Assembly (NCBI GenBank): GCA_002389385.1
Contig: DGOK01000015.1
Span: forward strand, 20,892-84,891
DNA: 64,000 nucleotides
Direction of reading: 5' to 3'
DNA from: Rhodospirillaceae bacterium UBA4468
GTDB lineage: Bacteria > Pseudomonadota > Alphaproteobacteria > Rhodospirillales > Casp-alpha2
In this document: positions 49,525-58,244 of the stretch, piece by piece
Layout: each line of letters begins with the position of its first letter
How positions within the stretch are numbered: position 1 is the stretch's first letter
The notes under the pieces: generated by a model
The model's input: only the letters and a program-made list of their open reading frames with translations
The model's database searches: none
Told to the model about the DNA's origin: nothing
Translations under genes and position numbers: made by a program

Positions 49525-51297
49525 ATGTGTGGTATCGCCGGTCTCATGAGTGTGGACGGCACCCCACCATCGGTTGAAATCTTGCGTGCAATGGCGGATG
49601 CCATCGCGCACCGGGGGCCTGACGGGCGCGGCAAATATAATGTTGCTGACGTGGCCTTGGTCCAAAACCGTCTCGCAATCATTGATCTTGAGACCGGTGA
49701 TCAACCGTTATACGCAGCCAAAGACGGCGATGCATCAGAACTCGCACTGGTCGCTAACGGCGAGATTTATAACTACATCGAACTCTGCGAAGATATGTCG
49801 AAGGTCGTGTTTAAAACGAACTCTGACTGCGAGCCGATACTGTATCTCTATCGCACCCATGGCATCGATTTTGCTGAACATTTGCGCGGCATGTATGCCG
49901 TTGCGATCCACGATGTTGATGACGGTGCGCTGGTTCTATCGCGCGATCCTTTTGGCATTAAACCATTGTACTATGGTCTGGCAGCAGACGGCTTTGTCTT
50001 TGCCTCGGAACCTCAAGCATTGCTGCGTGCCAAACTGGTAAAGCCTGAAGTCGATGCATCTAAACGTGACGAGCTGCTGGCACTGCAATTCACGACGGGG
50101 GCGGAGACGATCTTTCCGGGCATCTATCGTGTCCTGCCGGGAGAAACGATTGTTGTGCGTGAAGGCCGCATTGCTGAACGGGCTTTGCTCTCTGAATTGC
50201 CGCCGGGGCGGCCTGCAAAGGTCAGTTCAGATGATGCACTTAAGGCATTTGATAAAATCATTATGGATGCCGTCGATGTGCATCAGCGGTCTGACGTGCC
50301 TTATGGGATGTTTCTTTCAGGCGGTATCGACTCGTCCGTGATTTTGAAAGTGATGAGCCGGCTTAATCAAAGCCCCGTGCATGCGTTAACGGCAGGGTTT
50401 CCGGGCAGCGATGTTCATGATGAACGCGCGCATGCAAAGGTGGTTGCCAAGGCGTGTGGTGCGGATCATGAAGAGATCACACTCAACGAAGATGATTTCT
50501 GGCGCGAGTTACCCGCTATCACAGCGGCAATGGATGATCCATGCGCTGATTATGCCGTCGTGCCCACATATATGCTGGCACGAAAAGCCCACGAAGCCGG
50601 GTTGAAAGTTGTTCTGTCTGGTGAAGGTGGGGATGAATTGTTTGCAGGTTACGGGCGTTATCGTCGCCAATGTCGTCCTGCGATATTTGGTGGCAGGCCC
50701 ATGCGTCATGCCGCGATCCTGGACGGTACGGGTGTGCTGCGCGAAGATCCACGTGGGTGGCGAGATGGTGTCGCGGCGGCTGAGCGTGAGGCGCGGGATT
50801 ATGGTCACAACTCATTGCAAATTGCGCAGGCCGTGGACTGTGCCGATTGGCTGCCGAACGATCTGCTCACGAAACTTGATCGGTGTTTGATGGCGCATGG
50901 TGTTGAGGGACGCGTGCCATTCCTTGATCCGTTTGTTGCTGATTTTGCATTCAAGTTACCGAACCGACTTAAGGTGCGCGGTAGGACCGGCAAGTGGCTT
51001 TTGAGGAAATGGCTGGAAACGGCATTGCCTGAAAGTCTGCCATTTACGCCCAAGCGCGGTTTCACTGTACCTGTTGGACATTGGATCTCAGGGCAGGGAA
51101 GCAAGCTTGGTACGTTGGTTGCGCAACAGGCAGGTGTTGTCGAAGTCTGTGACCCAGATGCTGTAGAATGCCTATTTAATGCGGGTGATACAAAAGGCCA
51201 TGCGCAATGGACGTTATTGTTCTATGCGCTTTGGCATCAGCATCATATCATTGGAAGCGACGCCGCTGGTGGTGTGTTTGACGTCTTGAGTGCTTAG
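49525..51297 (+). CDS. asnB: Asparagine synthase (glutamine-hydrolysing)
   Basis: A 590-residue class II amidotransferase. The N-terminal nucleophile is Cys2 (MCGIAGLMSVDG), the glutaminase domain continues with AIAHRGPDGRG and ANGEIYNYIEL, and the synthetase domain has the ATP pyrophosphatase loop MFLSGGIDSSVILKV and the later VVLSGEGGDELFAGYGRYRR. In glycan clusters such enzymes may amidate sugar acids instead of aspartate, and its place after four glycosyltransferases allows this. The stop is TAG. Confidence 0.92.
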   Translation: MCGIAGLMSVDGTPPSVEILRAMADAIAHRGPDGRGKYNVADVALVQNRLAIIDLETGDQPLYAAKDGDASELALVANGEIYNYIELCEDMSKVVFKTNSDCEPILYLYRTHGIDFAEHLRGMYAVAIHDVDDGALVLSRDPFGIKPLYYGLAADGFVFASEPQALLRAKLVKPEVDASKRDELLALQFTTGAETIFPGIYRVLPGETIVVREGRIAERALLSELPPGRPAKVSSDDALKAFDKIIMDAVDVHQRSDVPYGMFLSGGIDSSVILKVMSRLNQSPVHALTAGFPGSDVHDERAHAKVVAKACGADHEEITLNEDDFWRELPAITAAMDDPCADYAVVPTYMLARKAHEAGLKVVLSGEGGDELFAGYGRYRRQCRPAIFGGRPMRHAAILDGTGVLREDPRGWRDGVAAAEREARDYGHNSLQIAQAVDCADWLPNDLLTKLDRCLMAHGVEGRVPFLDPFVADFAFKLPNRLKVRGRTGKWLLRKWLETALPESLPFTPKRGFTVPVGHWISGQGSKLGTLVAQQAGVVEVCDPDAVECLFNAGDTKGHAQWTLLFYALWHQHHIIGSDAAGGVFDVLSA

Positions 51298-51311
51298 GTC
51301 CGGATTAAGGA

Positions 51312-52205
51312 TTAACTGCCACTGACCTTGACCTGCTTGATGATAAAATCTCCGCCCTTGTCAGAAATACGAACGCCATCAAACGGATCTGAGAAGCCTC
51401 GATCAGACGTTGTGATAACGTTAGTTCCATCAAGAGAAACCCGCATCGATCCATCGCCACTGCGTGACCAGATAATGGTATGAAAATCTTTATCTTCGAT
51501 GGTGATTGCCTGGGATGAGGTAGCGATAACGCTGGAACCGGCATTGCCAACCCGGTGCAATTGAATGCCTTTGCCACTGACATACAGCAACCGGTACCCA
51601 ATAAGTGCCTGCTCGCCTTGAAAGACGCCAAGCTCGAAATGGCTATCTGCAAGCCATGACGACATTTCAACTTCCAGATCAAATGCATTGCTGATTGGCG
51701 TGCTCAAGGTGATTAAATTCTCGGAGGATGCCGCGGGTTGGCTTGGTGTTTTCGTCGCTTGTTTCAGGAGCTGGCCTAAAATCGCCTTTGCGAAATCTTC
51801 GCCGCTATTCCCTGACGTGTTGGATGACGTTTGCGGGTTTGCAGTGATGAGACGATTGCGCAGTCCCCAACCACTCTCAATAAAATATTCGCCGCTGACG
51901 ACCTGCCATACTGGGTTGTTGGTGTAATCTCCATCGGCAAAGGCATCACTGACCAGCAGCTTTTGTGATGGTGCACGTTGCGCGTTGGTAAGATTGCGCA
52001 GGTCCTGCAAAAAAGTTGGATCGGCGGCATTGGCTTTCTCGGCCTTATCGATGAGTTTGTTTAATTCCGCAACAAGTTTATCAAGCGCTGGATTCGGTGC
52101 TGAACTTGCCGTTGGGTCTGCCCACGTTGAATAGCGAGAGCTTTGCGCACTTACCGCATTGGGTAGCAATAAAATGGATAAAGCGATAATCATCAAAACG
52201 CGCAT
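51312..52205 (-). CDS. Secreted protein with laminin-G/concanavalin-like domain
   Basis: A 297-residue exported protein. The signal peptide [20 protein letters not shown] is followed by a low-complexity and helical region ([20 protein letters not shown]) and, from about residue 90, a beta-rich jelly roll: [59 protein letters not shown]. That pattern is common in carbohydrate-binding or unknown exported proteins. It converges with asnB, 14 bases apart. Function unknown. Confidence 0.7.
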   Translation of the reverse strand: MRVLMIIALSILLLPNAVSAQSSRYSTWADPTASSAPNPALDKLVAELNKLIDKAEKANAADPTFLQDLRNLTNAQRAPSQKLLVSDAFADGDYTNNPVWQVVSGEYFIESGWGLRNRLITANPQTSSNTSGNSGEDFAKAILGQLLKQATKTPSQPAASSENLITLSTPISNAFDLEVEMSSWLADSHFELGVFQGEQALIGYRLLYVSGKGIQLHRVGNAGSSVIATSSQAITIEDKDFHTIIWSRSGDGSMRVSLDGTNVITTSDRGFSDPFDGVRISDKGGDFIIKQVKVSGS

Positions 52206-52312
52206 ATGAAACTCCTTTGGTCGGTTGCTTCAATGCTATCACATTTATCCCAAACGTGGAGTCTTGGCTGAGGACTCTAGACAGATGGCAAGAATCATGT
52301 CAGCAAAAGGAT

Positions 52313-53365
52313 ATGACTGAAATTACACAAATCACCCTCCGCCGCCCCGATGACTGGCATGTGCATTTTCGCGATGATGATATGCTCTCCAGCGTTGTTC
52401 CTGCCACTGTTGCCGAGTTCGCCCGCGCGATTGTTATGCCGAACCTCGTGCCCCCTGTGACCACGGTCGCGGGTGCTGAGGCGTATCGGGATCGTATTAA
52501 TGCCGCCGTGCCAAAGGGGCTTGAGTTCAAGCCTTTGATGACTGCGTATTTAACCGATCAGACATCTGCAGATGAATTGCGGCAAGGATTTGCTGCTGGC
52601 GTATTTGCGGCGGTGAAACTCTATCCTCAGGGTGCGACGACGAACTCTACATCGGGTGTGTCTGATATCGCCAATGTGATGTCTGTCCTGGAAACGATGC
52701 AAGAAATTGGGATGCCGTTACTGATCCATGGTGAAGTGACGGACCCAGATATTGATATCTTTGACCGCGAAGCCGTATTCATTGAGCGCGTGTTAACGCC
52801 GCTGATCGCAAAACTACCCGGCCTTAAAGTTGTGTTTGAGCATGTCACGACAAAAGAAGCCGTTGATTTCGTCCTAGGTGGCGATGTGAAGACTCTGGCT
52901 GCAACCATCACGGCGCATCATCTGGTGATCAACCGCAGCGACCTCTTCAAAGGCGGGATCAGGCCACATCTGTATTGTCTGCCGATTGCCAAGCGTGAAC
53001 TCCACCGCCAAGCTTTGCGTGCAGCGGCGACGTCCGGGGATGCCCGGTTCTTCCTGGGCACGGATACGGCGCCTCATGGTGCGCATTTGAAAGAATCGGC
53101 TTGTGGGTGTGCGGGTGTTTACAGTGCACCGGTTGCGATGCCTGTCTATACACAGGCGTTTGAGGACGAGGGGGCACTGGATCGCCTTGAAGCCTTTGCC
53201 TCTTTGAACGGCCCCACGTTCTATGGTCTTCCTGTAAACGACGCGAAGATCACCATGACCCGCCAAGACTGGACCGTGCCAGAAACGATCATGACTGGTG
53301 AAGGCGTTGCGCTGAAACCATTCATGGCAGGTGAGATATTGGCGTGGCAGTTAAAAGCGCTTTAA
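52313..53365 (+). CDS. pyrC: Dihydroorotase (class II)
   Basis: Zinc amidohydrolase of pyrimidine synthesis converting carbamoyl aspartate to dihydroorotate. Its 350 residues contain the metal-binding DDWHVHFRD (His16 and His18), the carboxylated lysine Lys102 in [35 protein letters not shown] and the final aspartate in [13 protein letters not shown] 52313 fits the family N-terminus; the frame reaches back to 52217 without support. Converges with a broken cNMP-binding gene, overlapping its end by four bases. Confidence 0.95.
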   Translation: MTEITQITLRRPDDWHVHFRDDDMLSSVVPATVAEFARAIVMPNLVPPVTTVAGAEAYRDRINAAVPKGLEFKPLMTAYLTDQTSADELRQGFAAGVFAAVKLYPQGATTNSTSGVSDIANVMSVLETMQEIGMPLLIHGEVTDPDIDIFDREAVFIERVLTPLIAKLPGLKVVFEHVTTKEAVDFVLGGDVKTLAATITAHHLVINRSDLFKGGIRPHLYCLPIAKRELHRQALRAAATSGDARFFLGTDTAPHGAHLKESACGCAGVYSAPVAMPVYTQAFEDEGALDRLEAFASLNGPTFYGLPVNDAKITMTRQDWTVPETIMTGEGVALKPFMAGEILAWQLKAL

Positions 53366-53731
53366 CCCAGCGTTCTTTTTGCGGCGTTGCCGGTTTCACC
53401 CCGTAGCCTGCGGAGGAGGGTGTTCAGGACGCTGATGACGATCGGATTGCTGGTCTTCAGGACTTTCTCAAAGACGCGTTTTGGAATGACGATACACCTG
53501 GTTTTGGTGCGCGTGCGTGCGGTGGCAGAGCGGGGTTCACTATCTACCAGGGCCATTTTACCCAATAGTTCGCCCTTCGCCGATCATCCCGACAATAAGT
53601 TCGGCACGACCGTCGCCACGGGCGATTTCGACTTCACCAAATTCAATAATAAAGGCCTCATCCCCAACGGATTCCTGGGCAAAAATAATCTGGCCCGGCT
53701 TGAAAGTGCGCCGCTCGAGGTCATCACTCAT
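53362..53731 (-). pseudogene. Cyclic-nucleotide-binding domain protein with a one-base frameshift
   Basis: Minus-strand ATG 53731 follows AGGAGAT and reads a cNMP-binding domain (TFKPGQIIFAQESVGDEAFI, then VEIARGDGRAELIVGMIGEG) until it drifts to a stop. A second frame continues with LLGKMALVDSEPRSATARTR and RVFEKVLKTSNPIVISVLNT. Removing one G from the GGG at 53573-53575 joins the two into one protein of about 122 residues without a DNA-binding domain. So it is a stand-alone sensor domain broken by one extra base, either truly or through a sequence error. Confidence 0.8.
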
Positions 53732-53845
53732 GAAGTTATCTCCTATTAGGGTCAGCATAGTGTGCCTCTTATTAATCAACAATGATTGACGTCACTGATG
53801 TGGTGCTTATGTTTCTCGCAATCATATGGGATTTGGAGAATTTAA

Positions 53846-54853
53846 ATGAGTGACAATGAATTTAACGCGCTACTCTTGAGTGCTGACGACGAAGGCAAAG
53901 TCTCACATAGTTTTGAGACGCTGTCGAATGACCGCCTGCCGGAAGGCGATGTGACGGTTGCTGTTAAGTACACCACGCTAAACTACAAGGATGGCATGAT
54001 CCTGAGCGGTATTGGCAAGCTGGTGCGGGATTATCCACACGTGCCGGGCATCGATTTCTCGGGCGTTGTCGAAGAGTCAGCCCATCCAGATTATAAGCCA
54101 GGTGACGAGGTTATTCTGACCGGTTGGCGTGTCGGCGAAGTGCACTGGGGTGGCTTTGCAACCCGCGCCCGGGTAAGCGGCGATTGGTTGGTGCCTTTGC
54201 CTAAAGGTTTAAGCCTTGAGCAATCCATGGCGATCGGTACCGCAGGCCTGACGGCGATGCTGGCGATCATGACGCTGGAAGAGCACGGCAGACTGACCCC
54301 TGATGCTGACAAAGAAGTTCTGGTGACCGGTGGTGCGGGCGGCGTGGGTTCAGTCGCTGTGTCGATCCTGGCCAACCTTGGCTATAAGGTTGCGGCCTCG
54401 ACTGGACGCGAAGAGCAGCACGATTATCTGAAAAGCCTTGGCGCGACGACGATTGTGTCCCGTGACGAATTGATAGAGGCGCCCCGTGGTCCATTGTCCA
54501 AAGAGCGCTGGGCCGGTGCGATTGATAACGTGGGCGGACCAACGTTGCACCACGTTCTCACGACACTGTCATATTGGGGCGCATGTGCGTCTGTCGGTAA
54601 TGCAGGGTCTTTCAAGTTGGATACAACGGTCCTGCCGTTCTTGCTGCGAGGCATTAATCTCTGCGGTATCGATAGTGCGACATGTCCTAAAGATCGCCGT
54701 GTTGTGGCTTGGGATCGTCTCTCCACGCAACTGCCTCAGGATAAGCTGAGTGACGCGACCAACCGGGCAGGGTTTGCCGAGTTACCTGAATTGGCCGGCA
54801 AAATCCTCAAAGGTCAGATCCGTGGCCGCATGGTGATCAACGTTAACAAATAA
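53846..54853 (+). CDS. acuI: MDR-family NADPH oxidoreductase, acrylyl-CoA reductase (AcuI/YhdH) type
   Basis: A 335-residue zinc-independent medium-chain reductase. It has the YhdH/AcuI start VKYTTLNYKDGMILSGIGKL, the substrate region PGIDFSGVVEESAHPDYKPG, and the NADPH loop VLVTGGAGGVGSVAVSILA. AcuI reduces toxic acryloyl-CoA to propionyl-CoA, as in marine bacteria that use DMSP or 3-hydroxypropionate; YhdH members may serve more general quinone or enone detoxification. The symbol is by similarity. A terminator follows 32 bases downstream. Confidence 0.85.
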   Translation: MSDNEFNALLLSADDEGKVSHSFETLSNDRLPEGDVTVAVKYTTLNYKDGMILSGIGKLVRDYPHVPGIDFSGVVEESAHPDYKPGDEVILTGWRVGEVHWGGFATRARVSGDWLVPLPKGLSLEQSMAIGTAGLTAMLAIMTLEEHGRLTPDADKEVLVTGGAGGVGSVAVSILANLGYKVAASTGREEQHDYLKSLGATTIVSRDELIEAPRGPLSKERWAGAIDNVGGPTLHHVLTTLSYWGACASVGNAGSFKLDTTVLPFLLRGINLCGIDSATCPKDRRVVAWDRLSTQLPQDKLSDATNRAGFAELPELAGKILKGQIRGRMVINVNK

Positions 54854-54885
54854 GCGTTAACGCGATAAGTTACTGAAAAGTAAAG

Positions 54886-54922
54886 AAGGTCTGCCTTTGA
54901 GATAATCGAGGCGGGCCTTTTT
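54886..54922 (+). terminator. Intrinsic terminator after the acuI-like gene
   Basis: AAGGTCTGCCT (54886-54896) pairs with AGGCGGGCCTT (54909-54919) over eleven bases with two G-U pairs, a 12-base loop, and a T run ending at 54922. Confidence 0.85.
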
Positions 54923-54991
54923 GCTGGGCGCTCAAATATTGGCATTGAATCTGCTTATTAACTTTCAGTTAAGACCTGAGGAGGACTGGAT

Positions 54992-55471
54992 ATGTTGAAT
55001 AAAGTCTGTTTTACCGTCGCTTTTGCGATTGTTTTGAGTGCCTGCGGCCATGTCCATGAGTATGAGCGCCATGTGACCGCTTGGGAGCCTTTATACTGCT
55101 ATAAGTCGCTTGCAGCGACGCAGTGTTACCACAAGCCCAAGCATGCGGACAGTTTGCGCCTGGTGAACTACTATGGGCCCCACCCGAGCCGCTATGACGC
55201 GCCAGAGCCTAAGGCTGCGCCAAACTTTTCAGCGCCTGAAATGATCAACTACTGGGTTAAAGACCCGGAGCCCATTCCGCGCTCAATGCCCCGTGGTGAT
55301 TTAACCGACCGGCCTTGGCTGACGGCTGAAGGCAAGGCTGAACAACAAATTCTTGTAGAAACGACAACCTTGAAAGCTTCCGAGATCGGCACGAACGCGC
55401 TGCTTCGCCGAATTTCAACGGCTGAACCGGTAAAGATCAAGCTTCCGCCCCCCGACATCGAAGTTCAGTGA
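54992..55471 (+). CDS. Predicted lipoprotein of unknown function
   Basis: The 159-residue product has a type II signal peptide with lipobox LSAC (Cys19 in AIVLSACGHVHEYERH), followed by a Tyr/Pro/His-rich region (PLYCYKSLAATQCYHKPKHA, VNYYGPHPSRYDAPEPKAAP). GGAGGA precedes ATG 54992. Short alphaproteobacterial lipoproteins with YCY / CYHKP phrases occur, but no function is known to me. Likely anchored in the outer membrane. Confidence 0.78.
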   Translation: MLNKVCFTVAFAIVLSACGHVHEYERHVTAWEPLYCYKSLAATQCYHKPKHADSLRLVNYYGPHPSRYDAPEPKAAPNFSAPEMINYWVKDPEPIPRSMPRGDLTDRPWLTAEGKAEQQILVETTTLKASEIGTNALLRRISTAEPVKIKLPPPDIEVQ

Positions 55472-55480
55472 ACCGATATA

Positions 55481-55530
55481 ACCCTCTCCTGAGGGAGAGG
55501 GTGGGCGCGAAGCGCCGGGTGAGGGGGCGG
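55481..55530. repeat. Double-hairpin intergenic repeat (CCCTCTCC type)
   Basis: ACCCTCTCC TGAG GGAGAGGGT (55481-55502) and GGCGC GAA GCGCC (55504-55516) followed by GGGTGAGGGGG. This word order is a well-known dispersed repeat in many proteobacterial genomes. It begins ten bases after the lipoprotein stop and could act as a 3' hairpin, but no T-tract follows. Confidence 0.8.
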
Positions 55531-55655
55531 TATCCATAATATTTACCGAATACATACCGTCGCCTGAATTGATTGCGCCCGATGTCTTGACAGGTCGCCC
55601 CGAACGCCGTAAATCGCACGCTCTCACATGTGCATTCTATGTACATTTGCCTTGG

Positions 55656-55732
55656 GGCGGAGTAGCTCAGCTGGTTAGAGCAGCGGAATCATAATCCGCG
55701 TGTCGGGGGTTCAAGTCCCTCCTCCGCTACCA
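55656..55732 (+). tRNA. Elongator tRNA-Met, anticodon CAT
   Basis: A full 77-base cloverleaf: acceptor GGCGGAG / CTCCGCT (G1-U72 pair), D arm GCTC...GAGC, anticodon stem GCGGA / TCCGC with loop ATCATAA giving anticodon CAT (55690-55692), T arm with GGGGGTTCAAGTCCCTC, and an encoded CCA end. The sequence matches alphaproteobacterial elongator Met tRNA rather than initiator (no G-C run in the anticodon stem) or the lysidine-modified Ile tRNA, but these CAT classes are told apart only by similarity. Confidence 0.93.
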
Positions 55733-55740
55733 AATTTCTA

Positions 55741-55773
55741 AAGGCCTGGGCAGTGATGCTGGGCCTTTTGTTT
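55741..55773 (+). terminator. Terminator-like hairpin after tRNA-Met
   Basis: AAGGCC (55741-55746) pairs with GGCCTT (55762-55767) with possible additional inner pairs, followed by TTGTTTATT. It lies eight bases after the tRNA CCA end. Confidence 0.65.
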
Positions 55774-55817
55774 ATTGTCTTCTCAACTGAATACACCGTT
55801 TAAAAAGGCGCCGCCCC

Positions 55818-56222
55818 ATGCAAGCTTTCAAACTTACGCCCAAGCCGCAAAGTGACTTTCGCCTGGAAATCGGCGAGATTGAAGAAAGATGCAGGATTGC
55901 GAAGTATGGATACCGCCATAATAAAATCGTTTATGGCTTCTGTGATGAATTGCCTGATATCGCTGAGCTTCAATCTTTGGGGTTGAATATTGAAGAGATT
56001 GCCTTTGATGAAGAACAGTTGACCCTCGTGAATAACCTGATAGATCGCAGTCGCGCAAAATCGAAGGTTGAGCACCTTAAGTTTGATCAAGTAGAGAACG
56101 GTGCGAAAAATGAGTCCGAAGTCGCTGCGGCAGAGCAGAAATTAACGGATTTAAACAACACGATCCAAGCTGCCAAAGAAGCTCTGGGTATTACGGGTAC
56201 GCTCAGAACATTGAGGTTCTAG
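55818..56222 (+). CDS. Hypothetical protein with C-terminal coiled coil
   Basis: I recognise no domain. The 134 residues start with FKLTPKPQSDFRLEIGEIEE, continue with YGYRHNKIVYGFCDELPDIA and end in a likely coiled coil (NESEVAAAEQKLTDLNNTIQ). No signal peptide. It stands between tRNA-Met and the RRM gene; codon use looks slightly more AT-rich than the housekeeping genes, in line with an accessory region. Stop TAG. No strong ribosome site is seen. Confidence 0.6.
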   Translation: MQAFKLTPKPQSDFRLEIGEIEERCRIAKYGYRHNKIVYGFCDELPDIAELQSLGLNIEEIAFDEEQLTLVNNLIDRSRAKSKVEHLKFDQVENGAKNESEVAAAEQKLTDLNNTIQAAKEALGITGTLRTLRF

Positions 56223-56303
56223 ATTGAAGCAAAATTTGATTTGTTAACGTTCAATTTTCTGCGTCGCTTTAATGCCTCACATTTTTAATTTATCGGAACC
56301 AAA

Positions 56304-56540
56304 ATGAAACTGATTGTCCTTAATTTACCCCGAGAATTTGACGAGCAGAAATTAGAAAGCATGTTCAAAGTTCATGGCCCAGTTATAAGCTGTTCGCTTG
56401 TCATTGATGAAAATCGAGGTGTTTCAAAAGGCTTCGGATTTATCGAGATGGAACACGAAGACGATGCCATGATTGCCATCGAAAAATTACATGGCAAAAA
56501 GATGAAGCAAAGCAGAATCCGCGTTAAGCCTGCGGAGTAA
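56304..56540 (+). CDS. RRM-type RNA-binding protein
   Basis: A single RNA recognition motif forms the whole 78-residue protein: RNP2-like LIVLNLP in strand 1 and RNP1-like KGFGFIEM in strand 3, with the helix EQKLESMFKVHGPVISCSLV between them and a final strand SRIRVKPAE. Bacterial one-RRM proteins are known from cyanobacteria and some proteobacteria, where they are often tied to cold or stress. The rest of the gap on each side shows no partner gene. Confidence 0.9.
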   Translation: MKLIVLNLPREFDEQKLESMFKVHGPVISCSLVIDENRGVSKGFGFIEMEHEDDAMIAIEKLHGKKMKQSRIRVKPAE

Positions 56541-56581
56541 TTTTAAGCCGCGTCAGCATCGCAGCTTACACCAGGCATACA

Positions 56582-58159
56582 CTAGTAATCAGTAAACTCG
56601 ACATTGGTTTCTTCGGTTTTTCTTTGAGCAAAGAAGCTGGCGATAAGCTTGCTTAACGAGGTTTGGCGTTTATCGATAATCTTGTCTGCTTGGGCTCGGC
56701 TGAGTTTACGAGTAACCAGTGTTTTGTCTTCATCTGCCTGCCATTTTGCAACACTTTCGGCAATATGCTCCATGGCAATGGGGCGGCGCTCAAATATTGC
56801 GTGGAGTGCATCACTGTTAATTTCCCAGGCGGCTGTTTCAACCGCTACCCGAATGACTGTTTTTGTTGATGCACCGGTCAGGATTATCATAATTCCAACG
56901 GACTGACCTGGGCCCAACTCATCCAATTTGATTTCGGAACCGTTGTTCATGACTTCAAATACATCGGCACGACCAGAAGCAATAATGAACATCGAAGAAT
57001 TTATCTCTGAAACGGGGAGAATTCTCTCTGGCGGGCCAAAAATCCGCCAATCTGCTGCTTTGGCAAGATCTTGAATATCTTCTTCTTGCATTTGTTCGAA
57101 AACAGGCACGCGATTGAAAAGGGTGACCAGATCTTACCAGTTTGAATCATCCAACAGCGAGCCTGAAAGAAGTCGATTATCATCTTCAAGAAAAGCGTAA
57201 TTCAAATGACGTTGAAATGCGAAACGAATTCCACGGCGGTTTAAACCATACCAAAGGGCGTTCGAGACTTGATCGCCAGCGAGAAACCAATCATCAAAAT
57301 TTTTGGCATGAAAATGCATTTTGTATTTTGCGCTAAGTTCATCAAATCCATTGAAGGCGACAAAGTTGCCGGGGTGAGGGCTAACCTTGGGGCATTCCTT
57401 GATTGCCTGTTCCGCCACTTCCAGGACGATTGATGTCGGTGCATTGTATTCTGCATGAAAGTAGAAGGTGCGGCGCATCACATCTGTCGGGCGCGCAAGG
57501 TTACGGATTTTCCCCTCAGCAACTTTTGAATTCGGGAGGACGACGATATTCTGATCCATATCCTGTTAGGTAACACTGCGACAGTTCATATCCTTGATGA
57601 AGCCCCACTCTCCATCAAATTCCACTAAATCCCCTTTGCGAAAGGGATCATCCAGATTGAGGGATATGCCGGCAAAAATCTCCTTCAATGTTGATTGAGC
57701 TGAATACCCCATGACCAACGCAACAACACCAGAAGTGGCTGCAACTGCTGTAATAGGTTGATCAAATACAAACCGGAGGATGATCATGCCTGCCGTCAGA
57801 TAGATTAAGACAGTAGCAATTTCGCGGAGCAACCTTGGAACTGCTGGCTCCCCGTCCCACGCAAGTTTGCCATGCCAGATAAACCGGTTAAGTGATTTGT
57901 TGAATAGAAAAGCGACTGCCAACCACCACAGCGCAGCTATGGCATTGGAAAACGGTTTAGCAAATTTATCTGCGGAGCCATCAAACAAGGCCAATACTTC
58001 TGATTGGCAAAGATACATAGATGATAAAAAAATAACAGCTGACAACCCAAGATTAACGCGATTCTTGCTTCGATCACTAAACCAGACAGCAAATACAGCT
58101 ATGAAGATGGTGGCCGTTACGCCAGTTGCCAGAAGCTCCAGATTGACCATTAATTCCAT
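56582..58159 (-). pseudogene. MscS-family channel with C-terminal cyclic-nucleotide-binding domain, two in-frame TAA
   Basis: One minus-strand frame of 525 codons starts at ATG 58159 and ends at 56582. Its parts: several membrane segments (TGVTATIFIAVFAVWF, AALWWLAVAFLF, EIATVLIYLTAGMIILRFVF), the MscS pore and beta region (VVALVMGYSAQSTLKEIFAG, LDDPFRKGDLVEFDGEWG), VVLPNSKVAEGKIRNLARP, and a cNMP-binding domain (MFIIASGRADVFEVMNNG). TAA codons interrupt it at 57566-57568 (codon 198) and 57134-57136 (codon 342), with coding similarity continuing directly on both sides and no frameshift. The expected residues are probably Leu (TTA) and Gln (CAA). Either decayed or, less likely, read through. 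Confidence 0.8.
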
Positions 58160-58244
58160 GGAAATACTCTAGCAAAGAAAATGTACGAATACATCAATGA
58201 TGTGTTATTCATCTGCAACGCATCAACAAAGGCAGATCATCACA

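Noticed and set aside
55656..55732. Initiator tRNA or tRNA-Ile2 with CAT anticodon
   Set aside because: The anticodon stem lacks the three G-C pairs of initiators, and the body matches elongator Met tRNA; Ile2 is not fully excluded without a model score.
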